Below, in pieces: positions 52,343 through 64,000 of a stretch of DNA of 64,000 nucleotides; within the stretch, counting starts at the first letter, position 1; each line of letters opens with the position of its first letter. Made by a program: the position numbers and the translations under genes. The notes beneath the pieces were generated by a model, which was given only the letters and a program-made list of their open reading frames with translations, was not told where the DNA came from and ran no database searches. This stretch comes from Vespa crabro. Taxonomy: Eukaryota; Arthropoda; Insecta; Hymenoptera; Vespidae. Where the stretch lies: NCBI RefSeq assembly GCF_910589235.1, contig NC_060963.1, positions 8,296,501 to 8,360,500 of the forward strand. Direction: 5' to 3'.

Positions 52343-52345
52343 TAT
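52160..52345. repeat. CATA tetranucleotide microsatellite
   Basis: About 33 perfect CATA units at roughly 52204-52333 with imperfect copies on both sides; the longest pure repeat in the window. Frames through it encode only repeated Met-Tyr-Val-Cys or Tyr-Ile-His-Thr. Confidence 0.97.
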
Positions 52346-53138
52346 AAGTACGTATATTCGTTCAACAAATTTTTCATCGGTTTTTTATACGATTCATCGT
52401 TGGTATTCGAAAATCCTACTTTAGAATTGATGGCGCTTCTAGTGCCAAAGGAATCTAAAGATTCTTAAGGTTAATAATCCTAGTCACTCATGTTTTTTGT
52501 TTCGGTTTTTTCTTCATTTCTTTTTTTCCTTTTATTCATCTTGTTCTTTTTAGGAATAAGAACGATGGATGTCAATGCCGCGATAGCGATTATGCTAACC
52601 GCTTTACAGGCTGTTATGTTAATTATAATTATTATTTATTTTCTATCATCATTATTATTCTCATTGTATTAGTTATTGCATTATGTTCATGTTACGTTTG
52701 ATCATTATTATTATCGATATATTATATTACTGCTAGATAGGTGAAGAAGAAAAAGAAACATATTTTCGAATATGTGCGTTCAAGTATATAACTTTCTTTT
52801 TGGATTTTGTTTATCCTACTCCATCAGTAATGGCAGAGGATATAAATGATCTTTATGCTGATTAAGTTTTTTTAATATGTTGTTGGACGTCGTAGAAGAA
52901 GGAACATTATTTGCTTTATATTTTCTTTTCTTCTTTTAGTACATTTCAATTATATATTATACAGATAGCATGATATCATAATATGTCGATAAAATTGGAC
53001 GCTCGTTATTCTAATTATTATTCTGTGTACGTTAATCTTGCTAATTATCGTAATCGTAATCATTGATTATTAATATTACACATTATTATTATGGAGATTA
53101 TTACTATACTCGTCATTATTATTGCTGCAATTGCAATT

Positions 53139-53157
53139 ATTCTAATAATAATAATAA

Positions 53158-53228
<71 letters not shown>
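53139..53228. repeat. ATT trinucleotide microsatellite
   Basis: ATT/AAT repeat of roughly 25-28 units within a wider run of Ile-coding triplets. It is a simple repeat, not a gene. Confidence 0.95.
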
Positions 53229-53884
53229 GTTAATGATATCATTACAATTACTCTTATTGTTAGTACAATTATTATCGTTACGATGCCAATATCTTTTATT
53301 ATCGGCAAGCTTCAGAGTAGGAATATTTTCGATGGTATTATAATGTGGTGCAGCGATCGTCTGATGTAAATTGTAAAGCAGTGATATTAACTATATACAT
53401 TTATTTTTTATTAAGGCATATCTTTCTTTTTCTATTCAGGTTAAACGTTACTCTCGTGTCGTAACGTCAAAAGACGATCATCGACGCGTAGGAATGTTTA
53501 GGATCTCAAATTCGTTAACCTTTTTTACACTCTCGTTTAGTGGTATAAAGAAAATAGATATATTTATAGCCTCCGCTATAGCAATAAAAATAATAGAGTC
53601 ATAAACGAGCGTTATGGAGAAAGTGGCTAAGCGAAGAAAGAGGAAATCTTTAATAAAATTGCATTTTTGATAAAGTACATGAGGTATATTGGAATATAAA
53701 TTTTCTCGTCTCTTTTATTTATTTCTTTACTTTCTCTTTTGCGTACTTACATAGCTATCAACAATTTCATGCGCTTTTTTCAGTAAAATCAATTTTTTTG
53801 AGAAGTTTGTGTGTTCATAATATCGAAAAAAGAAGCATATATAAAATCAAAAAAAAAAACAAAATCTTTAACGTTTATGATTGT

Positions 53885-56800
53885 TTAGAATTCGTATTGT
53901 GACACATATATAATGAGTTTGGCTACTACGCTACCAGCGAAAAGCGAATGGTGATAGATCTCCATACTAAGATTAAGCTCGATCTCCTGCGGTCCTTGGA
54001 TGCTACGAGTCATCACTATAACGGCTTGATTAATTGAAGGCCTTTTCAGGGCAAAGCAAGATTCGGTGGCACGAGTTATACCAGGTGGTGCGCGTACTTC
54101 TAGAAGGGCCATAGTGAATTGTATATTGGATCCTGGTAGGTGAGTTCCCCGCATAGTAAAGAGCTCAATATTACCACTTGGCGGTAATGGTAACATGCTC
54201 ACGAAGGTGATGTAATTGTAAGAATAATGAGAAGGCATTCGGAAACAAGCATAATCATTGCTTTGACAAAATCTGGATTCACGAACGCAGCGACTGAAAT
54301 ATGAGATTTTTATCTTTATTTGTATATATCTAATGATTTGTAAATATCTTCGAAATTAATCCATAATAGACCGAATATTTACATTTATATAAAATTCGTG
54401 ATAAAATAATTAATTTGATTAATTTGTTGAAAATATTTTAGTAAAAACAAATTTAATTTTTTTTCTTACTTTTGTTTCTCGTTATCTTTGACGTATCCTG
54501 TAGGACAATCGATCTTATTACACCTAAAGCCACCTCGCGTATTTTGACACATCTCATTGGGATCTTTGCAACCTGGTCCGATGGAACACTCATCGATGTC
54601 TAGAAAAAACGATAGAAGAAATAAATTAATGCGATTAAGGGATAAGCAAAGCGTTGAAGACTGACAACGTGATTGTATGACGCGATTGTATGACACATAA
54701 CGTCGCGTGGGTAGTATAATCACACTCTCTTTCTCTTTTTCTTCGTCGTGATTCGAATGACGCTCCAGTTCTTCCGTTTATAGGTCAAGTACAATTCGCG
54801 TCGCCTACTTGCGAAGTTGAGAAATTGTTGTTAGTGGTTAATCAAATGTATACGAGACATTTAAGCAACACGACTCCTTCAACTGTTTCAAACTTCGTTA
54901 TATTCTTGAAAAAAGTCATATTGTGTGACAATTTGACATCCGACGACTCGTTAACTCTGATTTAATCGACATGTTCCATCTTAGAACGAGCCTTTTATTA
55001 AATGTTCTGTATCGAATACTTTAAACGACATTTTATGTTCCATACGTTAAGTTCTCTTTATGTAAATAAAAGGCACAACATTTTTTTCTTACCTTGGCAC
55101 GCTCGACCATCGGTGCCGAGTTTATAACCATCGGGACATTTACAAGCGTAGCTACCTGGCGTATTCTCGCATATACCAACACAAAGATTATTTTCCTTGA
55201 ACTCTTCACACTCGTCTATATCGGTGCAGGAACGATTGTCCGCATTTAATCTGAAACCTGGTTTGCAGCCACATCTATAGCTACCCCAAACGTTCATACA
55301 ATAATGCTGACATAATCCTGGAGTTCGTTGACATTCATTGACATCCTGGAAAGTTGACATTCGCTGAGAAAAACAAGTAAATCATAAGGAAACACGAAGA
55401 AAGATCAAGAAAATCACCTGACACATTCCACCAGGTATACCGACAATGTTCTCAAATCCTGTATCACAAGAACATCGATACGAACCAACAGTGTTCTCAC
55501 AACGACTATTCAAGCCACATATACCACTCCCATAAATACTACATTCGTCAATATCAACACAATCTTTATTGGGACCATCGATATGTCCAGGTGGACATTT
55601 GCAAACGTATCCACCTTGCCTATTCTCGCAGATCTGTTCAGGTGAACATTCGTGACTATTATCAGCACATTCGTCTATATCTATGCAGTGCTGACCAGTC
55701 GTAGAATCCAAAGTGAATCCATTACCACAGATTACTCTCGACATACACCTTAAAATGATATTTACTATTTAATGATTGAACAAAAAAATTAATCGTTTAA
55801 AACAAACCAGATCTTTACTTGTACGAGCCAATAGTGTTGACGCAACGTTGCATGGTCCTACCACAAGGATTCGGCACTCTCTGACATTCATCGATATCTA
55901 TACACTTATTTCCAGAAGATTCGAAACCACGTGGACAATTAACAGGTGGAACGTTAGGAGTCACAGAAAATGGTGTCATTGTCGTAGTAGTTGTCGAAGT
56001 CGTCGTAGCGACAAGAGCCTGAGGAGTTGTTACTCGTAGATTCCGATCGCAACGATAAGAACCAAGAGTGTTTCGACAGTGATAACCTTCACTGCAATCG
56101 TGTGTACCAAGAAGACATTCGTCATCGTCCTCACATATTTCAGTCGCTGCATTTAGAGTATAACCGGTACCGCAGGGTAAGAAACGTGTACAAATGTAGC
56201 TACCTATGGTATTATCGCAACGTTGAGTTGGTAGACAATCGTTTTCCTTAAATTCACGATTAAAAATACATTTCATTTCTTCGAATTAACATTTTTATCT
56301 TTGTAAAGTTAGAATTCAAAATACTTACCTTTAATTGACATTCGTTAATATCAACGCAAGCTTGTGTAAGATTTTCACGTCTGAATCCGGTTCTACAATT
56401 ACAAGTATAACTTCCCATAGTGTTAATACATTGTTCGTTACTACTACAAACATCCTCGATCTCGCGACACTCATCGATATCGACGCAACCACGATTTCTT
56501 ACGAATTTTGTACCCTTTAAACATTTTTGATCGGCTGACGGAGTCATTGGAGTCGTAGGTGGCTTCCTGGTTATCGGAATTGGTGCTTTGGCACAACTAT
56601 AACCACCTGGTTGATTGTAACAAATCTCTTCGCCACAGCTATCCAATCCTTCGGCACATTCATCGATGTCTTTTTCAAAAACAAACGATTGTATATATTT
56701 TTATCTCATAGATTTAACAAATTTGATTTAATAATATTATGTTATATTAATTATATCAATTTGACAACACATACAACATTGTTCGACATGCAATAGAAAC

Positions 56801-59800
56801 GTTGGACAATGCAACGAATTTTAAAAATAGATTTTGTGAAAAACGAGAATTTCAACATGCATACATATACATAATAGTCGTGTGAGTTAGTCTACAATGT
56901 TATGGTTTAAACAAAATTATTACCAACTATTCAACCGCAAAATACATTGTTGCGATCATACGACATATCTTCCAAAATTCTGCAAATGTTAGAATTCTAC
57001 AAAAATTTATATTTAAATCTTCCAAATAGAGTTTATATAATTTTTCTATTAGAATACTGCAGTTGTTTTAACTATTTTGTAAGTATTATTCGAATACCTG
57101 TGCATTTTCTCAATCTTGAATTATATCGAAATCCAGAAGGACAAGCCGGTCGTTGACGTTGATGTTGTTCAGGTATTGGTAGTTGTTCGCACCTAAAAAA
57201 TGTACAGAATAGTTATAATAGACGTTACAAGTTCTTAATAAGAAAATATACAATTTACAAAAATATAGCTTACCTGTAAGTACCTGGTAGATTGATGCAT
57301 CTTTGTAAAAGTCTAGCATCACAGCTATGTTCACCGTTTAAGCATTCGTCCACATCCTCGCAACGTCTGCTCTGCAAAGAATATTTATAACCCGATGAAC
57401 AGGAAGGCAAACGTGTTAGACATTCATAGCTGCCTTCTTTGTTAACACAATACTGATGAAATTGTAAACGACAATCGTGAAGATTTTCAGAACATTCGTC
57501 GATATCAACGCAGGTTCCATTAAAGGCACGTTTGAATCCACTTCGACAAAGTGGTATTAACTGGCAATGATAGGAACCATTGGTGTTAACGCATTGATGG
57601 GTCATTTGTGGACAATCGTGTCTACCCAAAAGACACTCGTCCACGTCCTGACAACTCTTCGTCGTCGTGCTGAAGAACCATCCAATGCTGCAAAGCGGAG
57701 AACATTCATAACCACCGAGAGTATTGCGACATCGTTCGTGATCTCGACAACCTGGTCCTGTTACACATTCATCTATGTCAATGCATTGTCCTGTTGCAGG
57801 ATTCCTTCTGTATCCCAATGCACATGGTTCCACACTCCACTGACGATCGTCGATCTACGTAAAGATATGTTTAAAGAAAAAAAAGCAAATTTAGATCTTA
57901 TCAGGTGGCAGGTGAACGAAATGTACTTGTATCCTATTCGCACGAGAATCAATCATTGTCCTTAAAGTAGTCCAGTCTGCAATACTTGTTCTGGTCGTTG
58001 TCGTGCTCGTAGTAGTACTCAACGTTTGACAAACGTAAGAGCCATTGGTATTACGACAAACTTGAGAATTCTTGCAGGTGTGCAAACCAAGTGAACATTC
58101 GTCTATGTCTCGGCAATCCTCTTTTCCGTTAGATCCAGGCTTTTTGTACGGCTTAAATCCTGGCAGACAGGCTGAATAACATTCGTAAGTACCCAAAGAA
58201 TTCACGCAACGTTCTCCTACACGGCATACCGCTATCCCACTAATACATTCATCTACGTCTAGTAGAAATACATGAGAAACGGAGACGATCAAATATAACG
58301 AAGCAATTTGTAATAAATATTTTTTTACATATTATATAGCATCTCACCAATGCATAATCTACTTTTTGAATCGAACTTATATCCAGAATCACATGATAAG
58401 TTGTTCATTTCATTCATCGTCATAGGTATCGTCGTTTGAATTCCTGTTTTGTTATCCCTACTATATAAAATTATATTTCTCTCTTTTTTTTGTTGTTGCT
58501 GTTCTTCTTCATTATCATTTACATTCCCGTCAGTATATACTAACAGTTCGCACCTAATAAAATTCATTATATTCACTTGTATGATTCATATATACAAATC
58601 ACCAAATTATGTATATTTTCTATAAAATCGTATACCTGTAACTACCGATCACATTGAGACATCGCTCGTCCGATTCACAAATATGAAGCTGTTCAGTACA
58701 TTCGTTAATATCAATGCAATTTTCCGTGAGATTTTGTGATGGTTTAAAACCAGGTAGACAATCAACATTCCACGCAGTTTTATTCAATAGAGAACCAAAA
58801 GAAATAAAGTCCTTTGATCTGGTACATTCGTAACCACCGATTGTATTAACGCATTGTGTTCCAGGTTCGGGACAAGGCATAATGGTTTCAGTGCATTCAT
58901 TCAAATCTAAATAATATTAAAAGAAATGAACTTTTCAATATCGAAGAAAATTTGTAATAACATTTTCAAGAAAAAAGAAAGAAAGAATAGGATCTTTTTA
59001 TTGGATTTATCATATAAACTAAATGTTAATAATTGTTACCTCGCATGCATCGAAAACCAAACTGAAAGGGTCGACATGCTGATATAGAGAATAAAAAAAC
59101 GAAATTGCGTGTATATTTCTATGGGACAGTAAAGAAAAATAAATCGATAAAAATTAAATAATTCTAATCGAAAAGATTAAAATAAGTTACATTATAACAC
59201 TAACCAATACAATTTCCAAAATTAATGCTATAAACGAATCCCTTGTGACACTTAATATCACACTCATAAGCTCCAGCAATATTTCTACACTTTTCTGTCT
59301 CTTCCAAACAACTATGTATCCCTTCAGCACATTCATCTACGTCTAATCAAAAAATAGGAAAGTTGTTGTATGAAGTCTTCGTCATTAGATGACTTCGTTA
59401 ATTATTTTATGTACCTTTGCATGTCTGAGATGTCTTGTCGAATTTAAATCCCGCAGGACATGACTTCGTACCTACCATTTTAAGACAAGAAAAACTACCT
59501 TGTGTGTTTACACAAAAATGTGTACTTTCCGTACATACATTTGGTGATACGACGCATTCATCGATATCTAAAAAATATCCTTTCGTATATTTTTTTTTTA
59601 TTTAATCAATGAATATTTTCTTATTTCAATACGAAGCATTCATCATACATATTTAAAACGATCTCTGAATATAAAAGTATTGATAAATAACAAAAGTATC
59701 TCTTATATTTTAAATGGAGATATACCTGTGCAAACTTTAGTCCGAGCATCCCTTTGATATCCAGGCGGACAAGCTTCGTAGACTGCATTTTTTTGTGTTT

Positions 59801-62394
59801 TTATGATGCATCTGAATGATCCTATGGTATTTTCACATCGTCCTGGACACTGAACTTTTCTTTCCAAGCATTCGTTTATATCTAAATGCGAGATGATATC
59901 AAGACAAAAGCACGAAATTATGATAAAATCGAGTTCAATGTAATGCATTGTGCACAAAGACAATAAGCGAATAACAAATTGACTAGAATGAAAAAGCGGG
60001 AGCAAAAGCAAGATAAAGATCTCGCGTTACCAAGCTTACGGTCGTCACCATTTGTTACCGTTACATTCTTTTACCTTTCATACATTTAATTTGTTTATAG
60101 AGCTTCTCAAGAGTTCTACATGAATACATACCATTGCAAACCTGTAAAGTAGAATTATAGCGATAACCAGCAGGACAGAGAGGTAATAATGCGTCATCCT
60201 CGTCAGTTTCAGTCGATCCAGTACTATTCGTTGTTGACTTTAAAATACAGGAACGTTTGTCATCAGCCAATTCGAATCCAAGATTGCAACTGCAACGGAC
60301 TGCTACACCAGTGTCCGTACATCGTTGCTCGCAAGGATTGGTGGACTTACATCTAGAAGAACATTTAATGTTTCGTATAAAAAATACTAATCGTTGTTTA
60401 TGCAATAATCGTACCTATCGGTCAATAGATCTTGTCTACAAGTTTTTTCATCTTCCAGAAGAGTAAATCCTTCGCGACAAGCGCAATAATAAGATCCTGG
60501 AGTTGGTATGCATATATCAGTACAGAGAAGACCTTTCATCAGTTGACAAATATCATCCAACGCTATAGAAAAAATTGTTCTATCGTAAAAAATCATGATG
60601 AAAATTTGTTTCTAGCTTCTTATCCTTGATCTTATCACTTACGAGGAGTAGGAATTGTCGTCGAATCAGTCGAGAAAGGAGAAGAAGGTAAGGACGAAGA
60701 GGAAGAAGACGATTCCGAAGATGGAGACGTCATTAAAGAAGCGGATATAGAAGTCTCAGATTCGGTTTCCGTATTACTATTGGATGAAAGTGTAGAATAT
60801 GTAGCATCCGTAACCAATGTAGTATTCGGTAATGCTTCGTAACAACATTGTAAAAACGCAGGATCCCATGGGATTCCAAAAGTAAATGTTTTGAATGAGC
60901 AACCTTGGCCCATAGAACCGGCAAGTATTCCTAAAATATCGGAAATCATACATATTTTATGATTCCTAGTAAAAATAAATTTCGGGCATTTCTAGCAAAT
61001 GTTTAGTACCGAGCTTGCAACCCTCGCAACAATCACGATGATAATCTCCTCGTCTCGGTATTTTCACGCTGGTGCTCGTAACGCAGGCCAAGCCATTTCG
61101 AGCATCAGCTTTTCCTTTTTCACACTGTTGATCATGATAAGTTCGTACGCAACAAATATCCACAGCTTCTAAACAGAGACCCTGTTCGACTCTAGGCACC
61201 CCACTAACCGGTCCAGTAAATTTCTCGCATTTAAGTCCTTCCATTGCCCATGAAGTACCAAGGCCACAACATTTTTCAAATTGTGCTTCTATTCTAGCTT
61301 CGACTATAATCCCTAAAAGGGAGAAACAGTGAATTCTATTACCTAACTATTTGTTTTTATCATTTTATCTTGTCTTAGATTTTGCTAGTGTTTTTCTTTT
61401 TTGTTTTTCACAGAACAAACACAAGCAAAGACAAGAATCGTTGATCTAGTATCAAAAGCAAGTTATCTCTTATTTGCATTTTATTTCTCTACGTATTTTC
61501 ATTGAGGTATTCGCGATCTAGAATGAGCAGGAAATAGGTAAGGGAACGAAAATACGAATCATTGCGCGCGAATAAGAAAAACTATTGTTTGAATAACGTG
61601 ATAAGAAGAAAACTATGCTAATTAGAAGAGTATCGTTCATAGAAACCATCTTGTTGAACAAACATAAGAAAACTGCGCAAGTTAAAAAAATATCGTTCAT
61701 AGAAATCATCTGTTGAGCAAATATAATATTTCATGAAGTACCTAGAAACCAAGTGATTAACAGCTTCAACATTTAATGTAATATTGTTTGACAAGTTACT
61801 TCATCATCCTCGACTATTCTTATCAATGATATCAGAATACGTATAAACAAATTTTTTATTCGACAATGTATGACTTATGTATATATAGGTGTATTGAGAA
61901 AATTCTCAAATAAATTCAATAGGATCTTTAATGGATCAGATCGCGTCTCGTTGATATGCATCACGCTTAACGCTTGTGAATTTATCGAAGTCAATTCAGA
62001 GACGAGCGTAGCCCGCGTACACAAATAGGGCTAGGTCACGATGGCTAATGGAATGATTCGTTTAAGACAATCGCACGCGTTTATCCAACAACGACGGCTC
62101 AACGAAACGATGAAGTTCAACGCGAAGGAGAGAATAATAATAAAACATAAGAAACTAATCGAGAGAATCTTCATCCTCCAACGGTAACATTACAATATTT
62201 TTACAATCTACCTTCCGTTATGTGATTGCAAGAAATTATAGAAAATTAATCAATATATGTGTTGTTAACAATTTTCTTTAAGAAATGCCGAAAAAGAAAG
62301 AGTTACCTCCCCTCTGCAATAGTAGCAACTGCTCCAGCTGGACGATCAGAAGAAAGATAAAGCAGCCGTAGAATTCGAAACTTTTTCGCGTCAT
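53885..62394 (-). CDS. Fbln: Fibulin: secreted multi-EGF extracellular matrix protein
   Basis: Twenty exons join in phase to give 1,636 residues: 62394-62307, 61312-61010, 60930-60643, 60562-60415, 60352-60132, 59881-59726, 59567-59415, 59342-59205, 59078-59040, 58906-58636, 58553-58348, 58258-57927, 57854-57274, 57192-57098, 56669-56329, 56246-55819, 55748-55418, 55345-55093, 54599-54470, 54293-53885. Fibulins are secreted matrix and basement-membrane proteins. Seen: signal peptide (FIFLLIVQLEQLLLL), anaphylatoxin-like modules with CC pairs (EKCCGLG, DICCVRTYH, DCCEGCKLG, LQCCYEAL), a Ser-rich linker, two EGF modules, about 21 calcium-binding EGF modules starting D-x-D/N-E-C, with Thr-rich linkers among them, and a C-terminal fibulin domain (YNYITFVSMLP, LSMEIYHHSLF, ending SQYEF). 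Vertebrate fibulin-1 and -2 have about 9-11 EGF modules, so this one is expanded. A few modules are incomplete. Fibulin-1 and -2 types cannot be separated. Confidence 0.94.
61571..61723. repeat. 60-bp imperfect tandem repeat in fibulin intron 1
   Basis: TATCGTTCATAGAAA recurs at 61631 and 61691, exactly 60 bases apart. It is followed by CATC.TGTTGA.CAAA in both copies and preceded by ATAAGAA.AAAACT; a weaker partial copy starts near 61571. It is a young, slightly diverged local duplication. Confidence 0.75.
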
Positions 62395-64000
62395 CTTCTT
62401 GCACCGGAATCTTTTTTTCCGTATGTTAAAAAAATCGTATTGTTTTCGTGCTATCGAAACTCGCGATCTATAGATCGATTCTTTTTTCTTTCTTTCTCTT
62501 TCTTTCTTTCTTTCTCTCCAAGAGAGAAAAAATCTTTTTAAAGAGAAGAACGCACTGCACTTCGGTCGAGCGCTTGGCTTGCATTGGAGCTCTCGGATCT
62601 CAGTCGCTTCGGTTTTGTCATCTGCACCTTTGTAACGCGTCTCTCCCTCGTAAAAGATCTTACCATCTCTCCCCACCCCCTTTCTCGCTCTCTCTCTCTC
62701 TCTGTTCTCATCATTACCCCCACCCCTAGTATTTTACTTTAATCCATCTCTCTTTCTCACAAGGCACGCGTGATGATTCGTAAGGATTCATGATAGAATC
62801 CAAGGAACGTTCTATCCTTGTCTTTCCTAGTTCTTCTCGTAGTTTCTTCTTCTCCTTCGTCTTTTTAATCTTCCGTGGCATGTGATCTCTTTTCCCATTA
62901 CCGACCGACACAAAGCTCCTTTTTTGTCGCGGCTTCCTCTTTCTTACTCTAGCGCACAGTGCTAGCCTTGTTGATCACGCGAATTTCCGTATCACCCGCA
63001 GGGTATAGGACAACTCTACCCTATTATCGAGTTCGAAAAGATTCAGCAATACCGGACTTCTCTTTCCTACTTCTTCTTTTACCAGCATCGTTTCTTCTTC
63101 CTCATCCTTTTCATCTGTTGCTTCTTCTTTTTTTTATTCGACCCTTCCTACTATCGTTCTTCTTCCTCTAATACTTCCATCAAAAAATCGGTAATGCTGA
63201 CTCTCGTTCAAGTAGGATCATTGATTTTCTTATTTCAAATATTTTTCACGCGTTTTATATACTATTTTAATATTTACAAGTGTTTATTTTATTATTATAA
63301 TTTTACAGATTGTAATTTGAATGAAACAATCAATCTGTTAATATCTGTATCATGAAAATGATCAATTTAATTCGTGCCGCAAGGTCATTTTTGTCAATGG
63401 TAGGTACTTAAAGTATTTCGTCGCTCTTAATCAAGAATATCATTAAACGGTTCATTATCGAATGTAATTATCGATCATTGTTAAAATTATGTAATTATTT
63501 ATGTAAAGGATAAAAAATTACTTATACGTAATGATGAATGTAAAAAAAAAATTTTCATCACAACATCCTCAACTCGATGGATTAGATCCCGTATAAGGGA
63601 TAGGAAATTTGGTCACATGTGCCATATGTGACGGTATGACGCTTCACTATGAGAACGAGGAAGATCATCGTCGTGAAAATACATAACGAGATTAGTATGG
63701 CTCTCGTAATACGCGTGATACCGTAACGATCGAATAATATCCGGGTTACAGTGTCGCTCGTTGTAAAAAAGTTATCCATATTTTTGTCAGTCGAAAACGT
63801 TTCATAGTCGGAACGTGCCACGTTCTTCCTTCAAACTTCATCTGCGTCTTAGGCGTCGTTTTTGAACCCGAAGTGCTCTTTTTTGTTTCATCTTCCAAAC
63901 GGCACATGTTTGTGGCCTGTTTGCATTTAAAAAGAACAAGAAAAGAGAACGAATACTTAAGCAACTATGATATGACGATAGAATACTTGATATTCGAAAT
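62395..64000. other. Fibulin 5' leader/promoter region and right edge
   Basis: The first several hundred bases upstream of 62394 are GC-richer, with CT runs (about 62490-62520 and 62688-62702), and probably hold the fibulin 5' UTR and promoter. The rest has no certain exon; see the small transmembrane ORF at 63582-63776. Confidence 0.45.
63582..63776 (-). CDS. Possible small transmembrane ORF or exon
   Basis: Reading leftward from the ATG at 63776, 64 residues start MDNFFTTSDTVTRILF and include one hydrophobic segment (AILISLCIFTTMIFLVLIV), then a basic RHTV and a short tail ending PLYGI. The frame is open for 15 more codons upstream, back to a TGA, without an ATG. The arrangement, a short polar N terminus followed by one membrane helix with basic residues after it, would suit a first exon of a type II membrane protein; a possible donor (GTGAAG) follows the helix. 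The family is not recognised, and a chance open frame is quite possible. Confidence 0.25.
   Translation of the reverse strand, partial: DNFFTTSDTVTRILFDRYGITRITRAILISLCIFTTMIFLVLIVKRHTVTYGTCDQISYPLYGI

Larger units (their letters stand above)
51366..53884. other. Convergent spacer between kinase and fibulin genes
   Basis: The first part is probably kinase 3' UTR, with AATAAA at 52014-52019. The rest holds three different microsatellites within 1.5 kb and no supportable exon. The part next to 53884 would be fibulin 3' UTR. Confidence 0.5.

Noticed and set aside
52043..52377. Met-Tyr-Val-Cys and Thr-Tyr-Ile-His repeat frames
   Set aside because: Artefacts of the CATA microsatellite; no non-repeat coding sequence attached.
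53060..53369. Poly-isoleucine frames on both strands
   Set aside because: Produced by the ATT trinucleotide repeat, not a membrane protein.
1..64000. tRNA or rRNA genes, CRISPR arrays, transposase or reverse transcriptase genes, viral insertions
   Set aside because: I saw no sequence supporting any of these by eye; a dedicated search (tRNAscan, RepeatMasker) would be needed to exclude small or decayed copies.

Overview
The window reads as nuclear DNA from an insect, most likely a hymenopteran; genus and species cannot be told from what I can see. The composition is AT-rich, genes are split by GT-AG introns that are mostly short, microsatellites are frequent, and no mobile element could be identified. 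The protein set is animal and arthropod: a pickpocket channel, a visual arrestin and akirin. A PLK2/3-type kinase and a fibulin are also present; as I recall, Drosophila has no clear PLK2/3, which would fit a non-dipteran insect. I rebuilt ten multi-exon genes by joining exons on GT-AG boundaries and checking that reading phase is kept across every junction. No software search was possible, so names rest on recognised family motifs.

Layout: 1-9405 is gene-poor, holding one orphan leftward signal-peptide exon (7078-7129) and a GA-rich repeat with duplicated flanks. 9406-12063 (-) is exostosin-1 (tout-velu). 13752-15940 (+) is a DEG/ENaC pickpocket channel. 16156-16982 (-) is a small protein with two RRM-like domains. 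18892-20544 (-) is acyl-protein thioesterase. 21756-23380 (+) is akirin. 25133-27032 (+) is arrestin-2 (phosrestin). 28243-30666 (+) is the centriole protein SAS-6. 32788-35078 (-) is a PLEKHM1-like protein with RUN and zinc-rich C-terminal domains. 38756-51365 (+) is a PLK2/3-type Polo-like kinase with an intron of about 8 kb. 53885-62394 (-) is a large 20-exon fibulin of about 1,636 residues. An orphan transmembrane ORF lies near the right edge.

The genes are a typical eukaryotic mixture rather than one pathway: heparan sulfate synthesis, ion conduction, depalmitoylation, NF-kB co-regulation, photoreceptor desensitisation, centriole assembly, late-endosome/lysosome traffic, cell signalling and extracellular matrix. 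SAS-6 and the PLK2/3 kinase both relate to centriole biology in animals, but their closeness here is probably chance. I found no CRISPR, operon or undescribed multi-gene system. The most interesting items are a strong hairpin just past arrestin-2, the many-module fibulin with Thr/Ser-rich linkers and a 39-base microexon, the PLEKHM1 homologue without visible PH domains, the PLK2/3-type kinase with a long Ser-rich N terminus, an in-frame upstream exon of the thioesterase, and the duplicated flanks of the GA repeat.
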